DNA of 64,000 bases from Caulobacter sp. SL161 (GTDB lineage Bacteria > Pseudomonadota > Alphaproteobacteria > Caulobacterales > Caulobacteraceae), in the NCBI RefSeq assembly GCF_026672375.1, contig NZ_JAPPRA010000001.1:2356001-2420000 (forward strand), in the 5' to 3' direction. How positions within the stretch are numbered: the first letter of the stretch is position 1; each line of letters starts with the position of its first letter. The position numbers were made by a program, and so were the translations under genes. This document shows positions 47,203 through 57,687 of the stretch, piece by piece. A model generated the notes under the pieces. It was not told the origin of the DNA and did not search any database. It was given only the letters and a program-made list of their open reading frames with translations.

Positions 47203-49068
47203 TCAGCCTTCGGCCTCGGCCAACTCCTCGGCCAGGCTCATCCAGGCCTCCTCGGCCTCGCTGAGCTTGGCCTGGGCGTTATCGCGCCGCTTGGTCAGTT
47301 CGGCGACCTTGCCCGGGTTCTTGACGTAGAGATCTGGGTCGCCGAGCTGGGCTTCCAGTTCGGCCAAGTCGCGGGTGCGCCTCGTCATCACTTGCTCGGC
47401 GGCCTCGACCTTGCGGCGAAGCGGCTCGACGGCGGCCTTCTTCGCGGGCGGCGCGACCGGCTTTTCAGGCTCGCGGCTGACCTGGGTCGGCTTCACGGCC
47501 AGCTTGGCGCGCTCCAGAACGAACTTGGCGTAGTCGTCCATGTCGCCATCGAACGGCTTGACCGTGCCGTCGGCCGCCAGCCACAGGCGGTCGGCGACCA
47601 GCTCCATCAGCGAGCGGTCGTGGGTGATCAGGATCACAGCGCCCATATAGTCGTTCAGCGCGTCCAAGAGGGCCCGGCGGCTGTCGATATCCAGGTGGTT
47701 GGTCGGCTCATCCAGGATCAGCATGTGCGGGGCGTCCATCGCCACCAGGTTCAGCAGCAGGCGCGCGCGCTCGCCGCCCGACAGGCTCTCGACCTTGGTC
47801 TCCTGCTTCTCGAAGCCGAGGCCGAACTGGGCCAGTTTCGAGCGCCGCGAGCTTTCCGAGGCCTCGGGCATGGCCCGGCGGATGATCTCCAGCGGCGTGT
47901 CGTTGGGATCCATCGCCTCGATCTGGTGCTGGTGGAACCAGCCGACCTTCATCTTCTTGTCGCGGTGGAACTCGCCGGCCTGTACGCCCAGCGCGCCGGC
48001 GATCATCTTGGCGAAGGTCGACTTGCCCGCCCCGTTGACGCCCAGAAGACCGATGCGGTCGTCCAGGTCCATGCGCAGGTTCAGATTTTTCAGGATCGGG
48101 CGGCCTGCCTCATAGCCGACGCTGGCCTTCTCCAGCCGGATGAGTGGCGGGGGCAGGGGCTTGGGCGGAGAGGGCAGGGTGAAGGGCGCGACGCGCTCCT
48201 CGATCGTGGTGGCCACCGGCTCCATCTTGGCCAGACGCTTCATCCGCGACTGGGCCTGGGCGGCCTTGGAGGCCTTGGCCTTGAAGCGGTCGACGAAGGC
48301 TTGCAGATGAGCGCGCTCGGCGTCCTGCTTGGCTTTCGCGGAGAGTTGCAGGCGGGCCTTCTCGGCGCGGCGCTTCTCGAAGTCGTCGTAGCCGCCGGTG
48401 TAGAGCTCCAGCTTGCCGCCGGCCAGGTGCAGCATGTGGGTGCAGCTGTTGTTGAGCAGTTCGCGGTCGTGGCTGACGATCAGCGCCGTGTGCGGGTACT
48501 TCTGGAGCCGCGCCTCCAGCCACAGCGCGCCTTCCAGGTCCAGATAGTTGGTCGGTTCGTCCAGCAGCAGCATGTCCGGCTCGGCGAACAGGGCTGCGGC
48601 GAGCGCGACACGCATGCGCCAGCCGCCCGAGAACTCGCTCATCGGCCGGCGCAGGTCGTCCTGGGTGAAGCCCAGGCCCACCAGGATTTCCGAGGCGCGA
48701 GCCGGAGCGGAGTCGGAGTCGATCTCGATCAGCCGGGCCCAGATCTCGCCCATCTCCTCGGGATCGGCGGTCTCCAGCCGGGTCATCAGCGTGTGACGCT
48801 CGATATCGGCTTCCAGCACCGTCTCCAGCAAGCTCACCGGCGTGGCCGGGTGCTCCTGGTCGACCGAGCCGATGCGGGCGCTCTTGGGCAGGCTGATTTC
48901 GTCATCGCCCGCGTGCAATTGGCCCAGGATCAGCTTGAACAGGGTCGACTTGCCCACGCCGTTTCGCCCGATCAGGCCGACCTTGGCCCCCGGCGGCAGG
49001 CTGACGGTCGCCTTGTCGAAAAAGCGCCGGCCCCACGCATTGAAGGTCAGGTCGTTGATCTGCAGCAT
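47203..49068 (-). CDS. ABC-F family ATPase
   Basis: Cytoplasmic protein of 621 residues with two ABC domains and no membrane helix. Walker A motifs are GRNGVGKST (about 29-37) and GVNGAGKST (about 340). Signature motifs are FSGGW (first) and LSGGERARL (second). Walker B reads [13 protein letters not shown] and [14 protein letters not shown] charged linker lies between the domains, and a C-terminal coiled coil (about 550-620) follows, as in Uup/YheS-type proteins that act on stalled ribosomes. The exact subfamily is not certain. Confidence 0.9.
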   Translation of the reverse strand: MLQINDLTFNAWGRRFFDKATVSLPPGAKVGLIGRNGVGKSTLFKLILGQLHAGDDEISLPKSARIGSVDQEHPATPVSLLETVLEADIERHTLMTRLETADPEEMGEIWARLIEIDSDSAPARASEILVGLGFTQDDLRRPMSEFSGGWRMRVALAAALFAEPDMLLLDEPTNYLDLEGALWLEARLQKYPHTALIVSHDRELLNNSCTHMLHLAGGKLELYTGGYDDFEKRRAEKARLQLSAKAKQDAERAHLQAFVDRFKAKASKAAQAQSRMKRLAKMEPVATTIEERVAPFTLPSPPKPLPPPLIRLEKASVGYEAGRPILKNLNLRMDLDDRIGLLGVNGAGKSTFAKMIAGALGVQAGEFHRDKKMKVGWFHQHQIEAMDPNDTPLEIIRRAMPEASESSRRSKLAQFGLGFEKQETKVESLSGGERARLLLNLVAMDAPHMLILDEPTNHLDIDSRRALLDALNDYMGAVILITHDRSLMELVADRLWLAADGTVKPFDGDMDDYAKFVLERAKLAVKPTQVSREPEKPVAPPAKKAAVEPLRRKVEAAEQVMTRRTRDLAELEAQLGDPDLYVKNPGKVAELTKRRDNAQAKLSEAEEAWMSLAEELAEAEG

Positions 49069-49164
49069 TTTTGTGAAGCTTACGCGGTGGGGTTGGCGAG
49101 GGCGGGGCGCACGGCTATAAGCCCGCAACCTCCCAATTCACAACTTTTCTGTGAGATCACTGTC

Positions 49165-49584
49165 GTGACCGAACGCACCTTCTCGATCATCAAGCCGGAC
49201 GCCACGCGTCGTAACCTGACCGGCGCCATCAACGCTGTGATCGAAGCCGCCGGCCTGCGCATCGTCGCTCAGCGCCGCGTGAAGCTGACCGAAGCCCAAG
49301 CCAAGAAGTTCTACGAAGTCCACGCCGAGCGTCCGTTCTACGGCGAACTCGTGGGCCAGATGACCGCCGAGCCGGTCGTCGTCCAAGTGCTGCAAGGCGA
49401 CAACGCCGTCCTGAAGTACCGTGAAGTCATGGGCGCCACGAACCCGGAAAACGCCGACGAAGGCACCATCCGCAAGCTGTTCGCCCTGTCGATCGGTGAA
49501 AACTCGGTCCACGGCTCGGACAGCCTGGAGAACGCCGGCATCGAAATCGCCCAGTTCTTCACGGAAGAAGAAATCGTCGGCTAA
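49165..49584 (+). CDS. ndk: Nucleoside diphosphate kinase
   Basis: Enzyme of 139 residues balancing nucleoside triphosphates. The phospho-acceptor His116 is in NSVHGSDS. The N-terminal [13 protein letters not shown] and the Kpn loop region ERPFYGELV are canonical. Start is GTG 49165. A strong terminator follows at 49612-49650. Confidence 0.97.
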   Translation: MTERTFSIIKPDATRRNLTGAINAVIEAAGLRIVAQRRVKLTEAQAKKFYEVHAERPFYGELVGQMTAEPVVVQVLQGDNAVLKYREVMGATNPENADEGTIRKLFALSIGENSVHGSDSLENAGIEIAQFFTEEEIVG

Positions 49585-49611
49585 TCGCCGTCGACATTTC
49601 TGATGACGCAG

Positions 49612-49650
49612 AGCGGCCGGATCGGTGACGATCCGGCCGCTTTCTTTTGT
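49612..49650 (+). terminator. Terminator after ndk
   Basis: Perfect 13-base-pair stem (49612-49624 with 49629-49641) with a GTGA tetraloop followed by TTCTTTTGT. The T tract leads directly into the DUF1275 gene's upstream region. Confidence 0.9.
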
Positions 49651-49664
49651 GCGGAGGCCGGGAC

Positions 49665-50306
49665 GTGCAGCACTACGGACGCGGCGAGGTGGCGCTGGCG
49701 GTGACGCTGTCGGGCGTGGCGGGCTATGTCGACGCGATCGGCTTTCTCAAGCTGGGCGGCTTCTTCGTCTCGTTCATGAGCGGCAACTCCACGCGGCTGG
49801 GCGTGGCGCTCGCAACGGCGCATTGGACGGCGGCGCTGACGGTCCTGGGGCTGGTCGCGGCCTTCGTCGCGGGCGTAGTGCTGGGCGCGCTCACGGCCCG
49901 GGCGCTGGGCGAGACGCGGCGCTCGCCGGTTCTGGTCCTGGAGGCCATGTTGCTGGCGATCGGCGCGATCCTGCTTGCGCTGGGACACGATCGCGCCGGG
50001 ATTGCGGCGGTGGCGATGGCGATGGGCGCCGAGAATGCGGTCTTCCAGCGCAACGGCGACGTCACTGTGGGCCTGACCTACATGACCGGCGCCTTGGTCA
50101 AGGTCGGGCAAAGGATCGCCGGCGCGATCGTCGGTGGAGAGCCGCGCGACTGGTGGCGCTATGCGCTGCTATGGACGGGCCTGGCGTGCGGCGGCGCGCT
50201 GGGGGCTCTGACCTATCTGGCGGTGGCGGCGGCGGCGCTGTGGATCGCCGTGGCCATCGTGCTGGGCGGCGCGCTGTGGGCCGAGCGACGTTACCGCTCG
50301 GTCTAG
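49665..50306 (+). CDS. DUF1275 (YoaK-like) membrane protein
   Basis: Protein of 213 residues with about six helices. SGVAGYVDAIGFLKLGGFFV and FMSGNSTRLG are family marks, and NGDVTVGLTYMTGALVKVGQ is the second conserved block. Function unknown. GGAGG seven bases upstream supports GTG 49665. The last four bases overlap the 3' end of the DedA gene. Confidence 0.85.
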   Translation: MQHYGRGEVALAVTLSGVAGYVDAIGFLKLGGFFVSFMSGNSTRLGVALATAHWTAALTVLGLVAAFVAGVVLGALTARALGETRRSPVLVLEAMLLAIGAILLALGHDRAGIAAVAMAMGAENAVFQRNGDVTVGLTYMTGALVKVGQRIAGAIVGGEPRDWWRYALLWTGLACGGALGALTYLAVAAAALWIAVAIVLGGALWAERRYRSV

Positions 50307-50920
50307 GCCAGGACGGCGCGCGGGCGCTGGAAAGCCAGCCAGATCGTGGCGACGATGATCAGCGCCGCGACCGCCAGCGGACCGGCCACGCCGGGATCAA
50401 GATCCAGGCGCTGCAGATTGACGACGGCGAAATAGCCCGGGGCCATCAGCGACACGACCCAGATCGGCGCGGTCAGCGCGCTGGCGATATGGAACCGCCA
50501 GGGGCGGGCGCGGCTCATGCCGGCCAGGATCGGGATCATCGGGCGGACGGGGCCGAGATAGCGGGCGGCGATGATCGCCACCGTGCCGTAGCGGCGGGCC
50601 AGCAGCTTGGCGCGGGCGAACAGGCGCCGACGGCCCGAGAACAGCATCCGAGCGCCATGGCGGCCGCCCAGACGGTGGCCCAGCAGATAGGACAGGGCGT
50701 CACCGACCGCCGCGCCGGCGCTGCACCACAGCACCGCCTCGACGGGATGCATGACGCCCTGAGCCACCAGAGCGCCGGCGGCCAGCATGACGCCGACGAT
50801 GGGGATCAGAACGCCCACCACCAGCAGCGCTTCCAGCAGTGTCAGCACGAACAGCAGCCCGCCCGCCAACAAGCTGTTGTCGGCCGCGAGGGCGAAGGTC
50901 TGATTCAGGAAGGCGTCCAT
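50303..50920 (-). CDS. DedA family membrane protein
   Basis: Protein of 205 residues with about five hydrophobic segments. The core FIPVVG-type motif is VLIPIVGVMLAAGALVAQG, and the conserved Arg-Gly region is RYLGPVRPMIPILAGMSRA. DedA proteins act as undecaprenyl-phosphate or phospholipid flippase-type carriers. ATG 50920 gives the normal N-terminus; GTG 50944 is in frame upstream. Confidence 0.88.
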   Translation of the reverse strand: MDAFLNQTFALAADNSLLAGGLLFVLTLLEALLVVGVLIPIVGVMLAAGALVAQGVMHPVEAVLWCSAGAAVGDALSYLLGHRLGGRHGARMLFSGRRRLFARAKLLARRYGTVAIIAARYLGPVRPMIPILAGMSRARPWRFHIASALTAPIWVVSLMAPGYFAVVNLQRLDLDPGVAGPLAVAALIIVATIWLAFQRPRAVLA

Positions 50921-50998
50921 GGCGGCACTATCTCGTGCGACCATGACAATTCTCTGACCCAGCGTCGTAAATGCGCGTCAACCTTCGGCTTTCGCCGC

Positions 50999-51579
50999 TC
51001 AAAGGCCGCGGCAGAACGTCGCCAGGGTGTCGGCGTAGAGCCTGTGCTCCTGCTCCAGCACCCGGGCGGCCAGGGCGGGCTCGTCGTCGCCGGGCAGGAT
51101 GGGCACGCGGGCCTGGCCCAGGATCGGACCCTCGTCGACGCCGGCCGTGACCAGATGGACCGTACAGCCGGCCTCGACCTCGCCGGCGGCGATGGCCCGA
51201 GCGTGGGTGTCCAGACCCGGATAGGCGGGCAGCAGGGACGGGTGGATGTTCAGCATCCGGCCCTCCCAGGCGTCGACCAGGAAGGGGGTCAGGATCCGCA
51301 TGTAGCCTGCCAGGGCGATGACCTCGATTCCGCGCGCGCGCAGGGCCGCGTCGATGGCCCGCTCATGGGCCTCGCGGTCCTTGCCGAACGGCTTCTGGTC
51401 GACGCACAGCGCCTCGACCCCGGCTGTTGCGGCGATCTGAAGGCCCTTGGCGTCGGGCTTGTTGGCCAGCACGAGGGCGATCTCGAACGGACAGCCCGGC
51501 GGCTGGGCGGCGCGGACCAGGGCCTCCATATTGGAGCCCCGGCCCGAGATCAGGACGGCGACTTTGGTCTTGGGGCTCA

Positions 51580-51580
<1 letters not shown>
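50999..51580 (-). CDS. purN: Phosphoribosylglycinamide formyltransferase
   Basis: Enzyme of 193 residues that transfers formate from 10-formyl-THF to GAR in purine synthesis. LISGRGSNMEAL is at the N-terminus, and the catalytic Asn and His are in NIHPSLLPAYPG. The Asp is in GVDEGPILGQ. The start overlaps the purM stop by one base. Confidence 0.95.
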
Positions 51581-52605
<1,025 letters not shown>

Positions 52606-52730
52606 TCGCTCGCTCTGGTCTGTCGGAAGGCGACGACGCCGTCCGAACTCGCGGAAAATTTGCTTCCCGGCCATGCTTGGCGCGTCTTGACGCTTGCAGA
52701 CTCGGGGGTGCGCGAGGCTATTAGCAGCGG

Positions 52731-53900
52731 ATGAAGCTGATCACCACCACCGCCGAGTTGGCGGCGTTCTGTAATGGCCTTGCGGGCGAGCCTTTCGTCG
52801 CCGTGGACACCGAGTTCATGCGCGAGACGACCTACTGGCCCAAGCTGTGCCTGATCCAGGTCGCGTCCCCCACCCAGGAAGCGGTCATCGACCCGCTCGC
52901 CGATGATATCGATCTTGAGCCGCTGCTGGTCGTGATGCGTGACGAGCGCATCCTCAAGGTGTTCCACGCCGCCCGGCAGGACGTCGAGATCTTCAACAAT
53001 CTGAAAGCGATGCCCAAGCCGCTGTTCGACACGCAGGTGGCGGGCATGGCGGCCGGCTTCGGCGAGCAGATCGCCTATGACGCCCTGGTGCGTCAGATGC
53101 TGCGGATCGAGATCGACAAGTCCAGCCGCTTCACCGACTGGGCCCGACGTCCGCTCACCGACGCGCAGCTCAGCTACGCCCTGGCCGACGTCACCCACCT
53201 GGCCAAGCTGTTCCCGATCCTGCGCGAGCGCCTGGAAACCTCGGGCCGTCTGGCCTGGGTCGAGGAGGAGATGACCGCCATCTCCGATCCGGCCGCCTAT
53301 GATGTTGACCCGGAAAAGGCCTGGCGTCGCCTGCGTCCGCGCAAGACCGCGCCGAAGTATCTGGCCGTGTTCAAGGCCGTCGCCGCCTGGCGCGAGCGCA
53401 CCGCCCAGAACCGCGACCAGCCGCGCGGCCGGATCCTGAAGGACGAGGCCATTGACGAGCTGGCCACCCAGACGCCCGGCAATCTCGAGGCGCTGAACAA
53501 TCTGCGAGGCGTGCCCAAGGGCTTTGGCGGCAGCAAGTTCGGTCCCGACCTGCTGGCGGCGATCAAGGACGCTCTGGCCGATCCGGAAGGCTACGCGCCC
53601 GTCGTCGACAAGCCCGGCCCGCCGCCGCCCCAGAACGCCGGCGCCGTCGTCGAGCTCCTCAAGGTGCTGCTGAAGGCGCGTGCGGAAGAGGCCGGTGTGG
53701 CCTCCAAGCTGATCGCCACGGTGTCCGACCTTGAGAAGATCGCCGCCGATGACAACGCCACGACGCCCGCCCTGGCGGGCTGGCGACGCGAAGCGTTCGG
53801 TTCCGACGCGCTCAAGATCAAGCGCGGCGAACTGGCGCTGGTGCTGGACGGCGCCCGTGTGCGGGTGGTCGAGGTTCGGCGGGCGCCCAAGAACGATTGA
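52731..53900 (+). CDS. rnd: Ribonuclease D
   Basis: 3'-5' exoribonuclease of 389 residues involved in tRNA 3' maturation. The DEDD catalytic motifs are [18 protein letters not shown] and YALADVTHL. An HRDC-type domain follows (about 215-290, [18 protein letters not shown]). The C-terminal 90 residues are less conserved. The gene is divergent from purM. Confidence 0.94.
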   Translation: MKLITTTAELAAFCNGLAGEPFVAVDTEFMRETTYWPKLCLIQVASPTQEAVIDPLADDIDLEPLLVVMRDERILKVFHAARQDVEIFNNLKAMPKPLFDTQVAGMAAGFGEQIAYDALVRQMLRIEIDKSSRFTDWARRPLTDAQLSYALADVTHLAKLFPILRERLETSGRLAWVEEEMTAISDPAAYDVDPEKAWRRLRPRKTAPKYLAVFKAVAAWRERTAQNRDQPRGRILKDEAIDELATQTPGNLEALNNLRGVPKGFGGSKFGPDLLAAIKDALADPEGYAPVVDKPGPPPPQNAGAVVELLKVLLKARAEEAGVASKLIATVSDLEKIAADDNATTPALAGWRREAFGSDALKIKRGELALVLDGARVRVVEVRRAPKND

Positions 53901-54028
53901 TCGTCCTTGTTTGGGGCTCAAATTCGCGGTCTTGGCGTCCCGCCGGCGCCTCGATCGCGAGTTTTAGGTGCCTGACTGACCTCGCGCGCGATGCGGGCGT
54001 CTCTCAAGCCTGTCTCGCTTGGACGGGC

Positions 54029-54125
54029 TGATCTAAAGTCGATATGCAGGCGCCGGGGGCATTGCGTTAGAGCGCTTTCGGGCGGTTCGATGGCTTACGC
54101 TTGAACCTAACGCGATCTAAAGTCG
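54029..54125. repeat. Direct repeat upstream of the hybrid kinase
   Basis: GATCTAAAGTCG occurs at 54029-54040 and again at 54114-54125. A GCGTTAG / CTAACGC inverted pair lies between the copies. The 248-base gap 53901-54148 holds no gene and no clear promoter. Confidence 0.4.
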
Positions 54126-54148
54126 GGCAGACTGGGTGGCGCGTCCAG

Positions 54149-55831
54149 ATGGGAACGGTGTTGCGGACATTCTGGACAAACCTGGCGGAGGACTATCGCC
54201 CGGCGGCGTTGTCGCGCCGCAAGCAGGTTCCGCTGCGTCTGTTCGTGATCGTCACCCTGTGCGTGGCGGCCTTGATCCTCAAGAACATGCCGTTCCTGTT
54301 CGTCTGGTCGGTCGCCTACCTCGTCGTACAGATCTGTGAACTCTATGCGCTGAAGCGGTTCATTAGCGCCGCTGACCCGACCGACCGCGTCTGGTTCAAC
54401 CTTGTTTCCGATGTCGCCCTGGCCACGGTGTTCGGCTGGCTGGCCCTGCCGTTGTGGGAGATGGGCACGCCCGCCGGGGCCGCCGGGGCGATCCTGCTCT
54501 TGTCGGCCTCGATCTTCACCGCCCTGATGGGGGCTGAAGGCTGCATGGTCGCGTTCATCAGCGGCGCGGGGCCGCACGTGGCCTATCTGTTCATCACGCC
54601 TCTGCTGGCGGGCGGCGGCGGTGATCCGGTCTTGCCGTACTTCCTGATCGGCGGCGGGCTGTTCAGCCTGACCATCGCCATGACCTTCCTGTGGTCGCAC
54701 CGGGCGATGAAGGCCGAGCGGGAGGCGCGACGCGCCGCCGAGGCCCAAGTGGCCGCACGTTCGGCCCTGATCGCCATGGTCAGCCATGAACTGCGAACCC
54801 CGATCAACGCCATCGTCAATGGCGCTGGACGCTTGGACGCAGGCAGCGCCGGTCTCATCGCCGATGCGGGCCGGATGATGCGCACCCTGCTCAACGACCT
54901 GCTGGATCTGTCCAAGATCGAGGCCGGCCGCATGGGCGTCGAAATGGTGGACCACGACCTGCGGGCTCAGGTGTCCGACACCGTCGATTTCTGGCGCGGG
55001 GCGGCTGAGGCCAAGGGGCTGACCCTGACCTTGACCGGCGCCGAGCGACTGCCGCGCTGGGTGCGGGGCGATCCGATGCGTCTGCGGCAGGTGCTGAATA
55101 ACCTGATCAGTAACGCCGTGAAGTTCACAACGGAAGGCGGCGTCACCGTCGACATCCAACCGGTCGCAAGTGAGGCGTCGGCTGTTGAGATCGAGGTTCG
55201 CGACACCGGACCAGGTCTCACCGAGGCGCAGATCAACCGGCTGTTCGATCCCTATGAGCAGCTTGGAGGCGAGACCGCGCGGAACTTCGGCGGCACCGGT
55301 CTTGGCCTGGCGATCAGTCGGGACCTTACGCGCCTGATGGGCGGTGAGCTCGCCGCCAGCTCTGCGCCGGAGGGCGGCGCGCGGTTCGTCCTGCGGCTGC
55401 CGACCCCGGCGGGAGCCGAGCCGATGAGCCACGAGTCCGAGGCTGACGAGAGCGTCGGCCTTGTCCCGCGCGCGGACGCGCCGCGGATCCTGGTCGTCGA
55501 CGATCACGACATCAACCGGCGAACCTTGCGAGGGATTCTGGAAGCGTTCGGGGCCGTCGTCGATGTCGCCGAGGATGCGCTGAGCGCCCTGGCGGTGTGC
55601 GAGGATCAGCAGTTCGACGCCATCGTGATGGATGTGCGCATGCCGGGCATGGACGGGCTGGAGGCGACGCGCCGGCTCCGCGCGGCGGGCCTCAATCGTC
55701 AGACGCCCGTGGTGGCGGTCACCGGCGCGGTCTCGGACGACGAGGTCGCGGCCTGTCGCGATGCGGGCATGACCGCCTGCGTCGCCAAACCTGTGAGCGC
55801 CCGCGAGCTTTATGCCGCCTTGTTCGCCTGA
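54149..55831 (+). CDS. Hybrid sensor histidine kinase/response regulator
   Basis: Protein of 560 residues. Six to seven hydrophobic helices fill the first 190 residues. HisKA follows with the phospho-acceptor His in MVSHELRTPINAI (about 212), then HATPase with NLISNAVKFT, DTGPGLT and GTGLGLAI. A C-terminal receiver has LVVDDHDINRR, the phospho-Asp in MDVRMPGMDG and the Lys in AKPVS. There is no output domain, so a histidine phosphotransfer protein elsewhere is expected. ATG 54149 is preferred; TTG 54101 is an alternative. The signal is unknown. Confidence 0.9.
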   Translation: MGTVLRTFWTNLAEDYRPAALSRRKQVPLRLFVIVTLCVAALILKNMPFLFVWSVAYLVVQICELYALKRFISAADPTDRVWFNLVSDVALATVFGWLALPLWEMGTPAGAAGAILLLSASIFTALMGAEGCMVAFISGAGPHVAYLFITPLLAGGGGDPVLPYFLIGGGLFSLTIAMTFLWSHRAMKAEREARRAAEAQVAARSALIAMVSHELRTPINAIVNGAGRLDAGSAGLIADAGRMMRTLLNDLLDLSKIEAGRMGVEMVDHDLRAQVSDTVDFWRGAAEAKGLTLTLTGAERLPRWVRGDPMRLRQVLNNLISNAVKFTTEGGVTVDIQPVASEASAVEIEVRDTGPGLTEAQINRLFDPYEQLGGETARNFGGTGLGLAISRDLTRLMGGELAASSAPEGGARFVLRLPTPAGAEPMSHESEADESVGLVPRADAPRILVVDDHDINRRTLRGILEAFGAVVDVAEDALSALAVCEDQQFDAIVMDVRMPGMDGLEATRRLRAAGLNRQTPVVAVTGAVSDDEVAACRDAGMTACVAKPVSARELYAALFA

Positions 55832-55935
55832 GGGCAGTGTTAGCGCCTGACGATCGGCGGCTTCTTCACTAGAAATAGATGCGGCGCTGCGAGTCGACGC
55901 GCCGCTGATTTGCCCCCTAACCGCCGCAGGATCCC

Positions 55936-57231
55936 GTGCCCAAAAACGACCCCGAGCGCGTCGAGGTCAGTAAGCCGCATCGCATCTGGGTGGCCCTCGG
56001 CGCGGCGGTGCTGCTGCTGCTGTTGCTTCTCGGCGCGATGCTCCTGCCGCGCACCACCGGTCGCCTGACGAGCGCGCCGCATGGTCTGGCCGCCGCGCCC
56101 GCGCCGCCCGAACGGCCGCAAGACTGGCGGGGTGATATCGACTATCGTGCCATGGACAGCCGCCTGCGGGCGATGATGACCGATCGGTCGATGCAGGGAC
56201 TGGCGGTCGCCGTCGTCGAGAAGGGGCGACTTTCCTTCGTTCAGGGTTATGGCGTCACGGCTGAGGGTGGGGCGCCGGTGGATGCGCGGACCGTGTTCCG
56301 CTGGGCCTCGCTGTCGAAAACCGTCGCGGGAACCCTGACCGCCCGATTGGCGGCCGATGGCGCGCTATCACTTCAGGATCCGCTTTCGGCGTTCGACACC
56401 AGCCTGAAACTGCCGGGCGACGCGCAGGTGGGCTTGACGCTGGAGCAACTGCTTTCCCAGCGCACGGGCCTGGGTCGCAACGCCTACGATGGTCGTCTTG
56501 AGGATGGGGAGGACCCGAACGTCATTCGCGGATCGTTCGCGGCGCTGAAGCCGGTGTGTCCCCCCGGGACCTGTCACACCTATCAGAACATCGCCTATGA
56601 CACGATCACCGAGGTGATCCGCGCGCGCACCGGTCTCGACTATGCCGAAGCGGTCAAACGCCGCCTGTTCGAGCCCCTGGGCATGAAGAGTACGACTTTC
56701 GGGGAGGCCGGTTTGAAGTCCTCGGCCCAATGGGCCAGGCCGACGCGTCACGGTCGTGCGCTGCCGTTCTCTGATGCGTACTATCACGTGCCGGCTGCAG
56801 CGGGGGTCAACTCCACGATCGTTGACCTGGCGATCTGGATGCAGGCGCAGATGGGGTTGCGGCCCGACGTGCTGTCGTCGTCCGTGCTGGGCGAGGTTCA
56901 ACGATCCAGGGTCGGCACCGGGCGTCCGTACGGCCGCCTCAACATCGCGCGGGAGCTCAAGGGACCGGGCTATGGCCTTGGCATGCGCAGCTTCACCTAC
57001 CGCGGTCACGATCTGGTCGGCCACAGCGGCGGGGTGGCGGGGTATCGCGCGACCATGATGTTCGAGCCGGCGACACGGACGGGCATCGTCATGCTGTGGA
57101 ACAGCGACGCCAACCTGCCGTTCCGCTATCAGGCCGAGTTCTTTGACCGCGTCTACGGGCTGCCCTTCACCGATTTTCTCGAGCTGGATCGGGGTGATCC
57201 GATGCCGAGTGGCTCAGAACTGGCGGACTAG
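55936..57231 (+). CDS. Serine hydrolase of the beta-lactamase/penicillin-binding type
   Basis: Protein of 431 residues anchored by a helix at about 18-37. The serine-hydrolase motifs are all present: SxxK at 125-128 (SLSK), YxN at 216-218 (YQN) and HSG in GHSGGVAGY. This is the class C beta-lactamase-like family; most members are esterases or peptidases, and resistance cannot be concluded. Start is GTG 55936. It follows the hybrid kinase by 104 bases. Confidence 0.88.
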   Translation: MPKNDPERVEVSKPHRIWVALGAAVLLLLLLLGAMLLPRTTGRLTSAPHGLAAAPAPPERPQDWRGDIDYRAMDSRLRAMMTDRSMQGLAVAVVEKGRLSFVQGYGVTAEGGAPVDARTVFRWASLSKTVAGTLTARLAADGALSLQDPLSAFDTSLKLPGDAQVGLTLEQLLSQRTGLGRNAYDGRLEDGEDPNVIRGSFAALKPVCPPGTCHTYQNIAYDTITEVIRARTGLDYAEAVKRRLFEPLGMKSTTFGEAGLKSSAQWARPTRHGRALPFSDAYYHVPAAAGVNSTIVDLAIWMQAQMGLRPDVLSSSVLGEVQRSRVGTGRPYGRLNIARELKGPGYGLGMRSFTYRGHDLVGHSGGVAGYRATMMFEPATRTGIVMLWNSDANLPFRYQAEFFDRVYGLPFTDFLELDRGDPMPSGSELAD

Positions 57232-57262
57232 CCGGGCAGACGCGGTCAGGAAGCCTGAGCGA

Positions 57263-57529
57263 TCAACGAGCGAACTGGGAAAGCGCACCACCGGCGGCCA
57301 GGCCCAGAGCGCAGAAGACGCCGAGATGGAACACAATGCCGATGGCGACCGTGCGGCGAACCGACCAGCTGCTTTCCTGGGCGAACACGCGGCCCAGCTC
57401 CGATTGCAGGGTGCGCGCGGCGCTGGTCACCGGCGCGTCGTGGTCGTTGGCTACTCGGAGTTCGGGGCGCTTGCGAGCGGCCGGAGCCGAAGCGATAGCG
57501 TCGAGATAGTCGAACTTACGCTGCAACAT
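57263..57529 (-). CDS. Small single-helix membrane protein
   Basis: Protein of 88 residues. A polar N-terminus (MLQRKFDYLDAIASAPA) precedes one C-terminal helix (about 60-82, TVAIGIVFHLGVFCALGLAA). GGAGG six bases before ATG 57529 fixes the start. No family recognised. It is convergent with the serine hydrolase gene (31-base gap). The 158 bases upstream are AT-rich for this genome and contain TTGACAG, a possible -35 box. Confidence 0.65.
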   Translation of the reverse strand: MLQRKFDYLDAIASAPAARKRPELRVANDHDAPVTSAARTLQSELGRVFAQESSWSVRRTVAIGIVFHLGVFCALGLAAGGALSQFAR

Positions 57530-57687
57530 CACTGACCTCCACGTTTGTTGTTGGAGGAAGGTTGCGCGTGGCAAGGCTAACAAACCGTGCTTTTTTCCTG
57601 CAGAATTGCGCGACATTCTGTCAATTGCCCCGTATTGGGGAAATTCACAGCCAGTTAATCATGATCTAAGTCTGAACTATACCTGTA

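Noticed and set aside
57640-57660. CtrA site upstream of the small membrane protein
   Set aside because: Only one full half-site (TTAA-N7-TGAA) and it is over 100 bases from the start codon.
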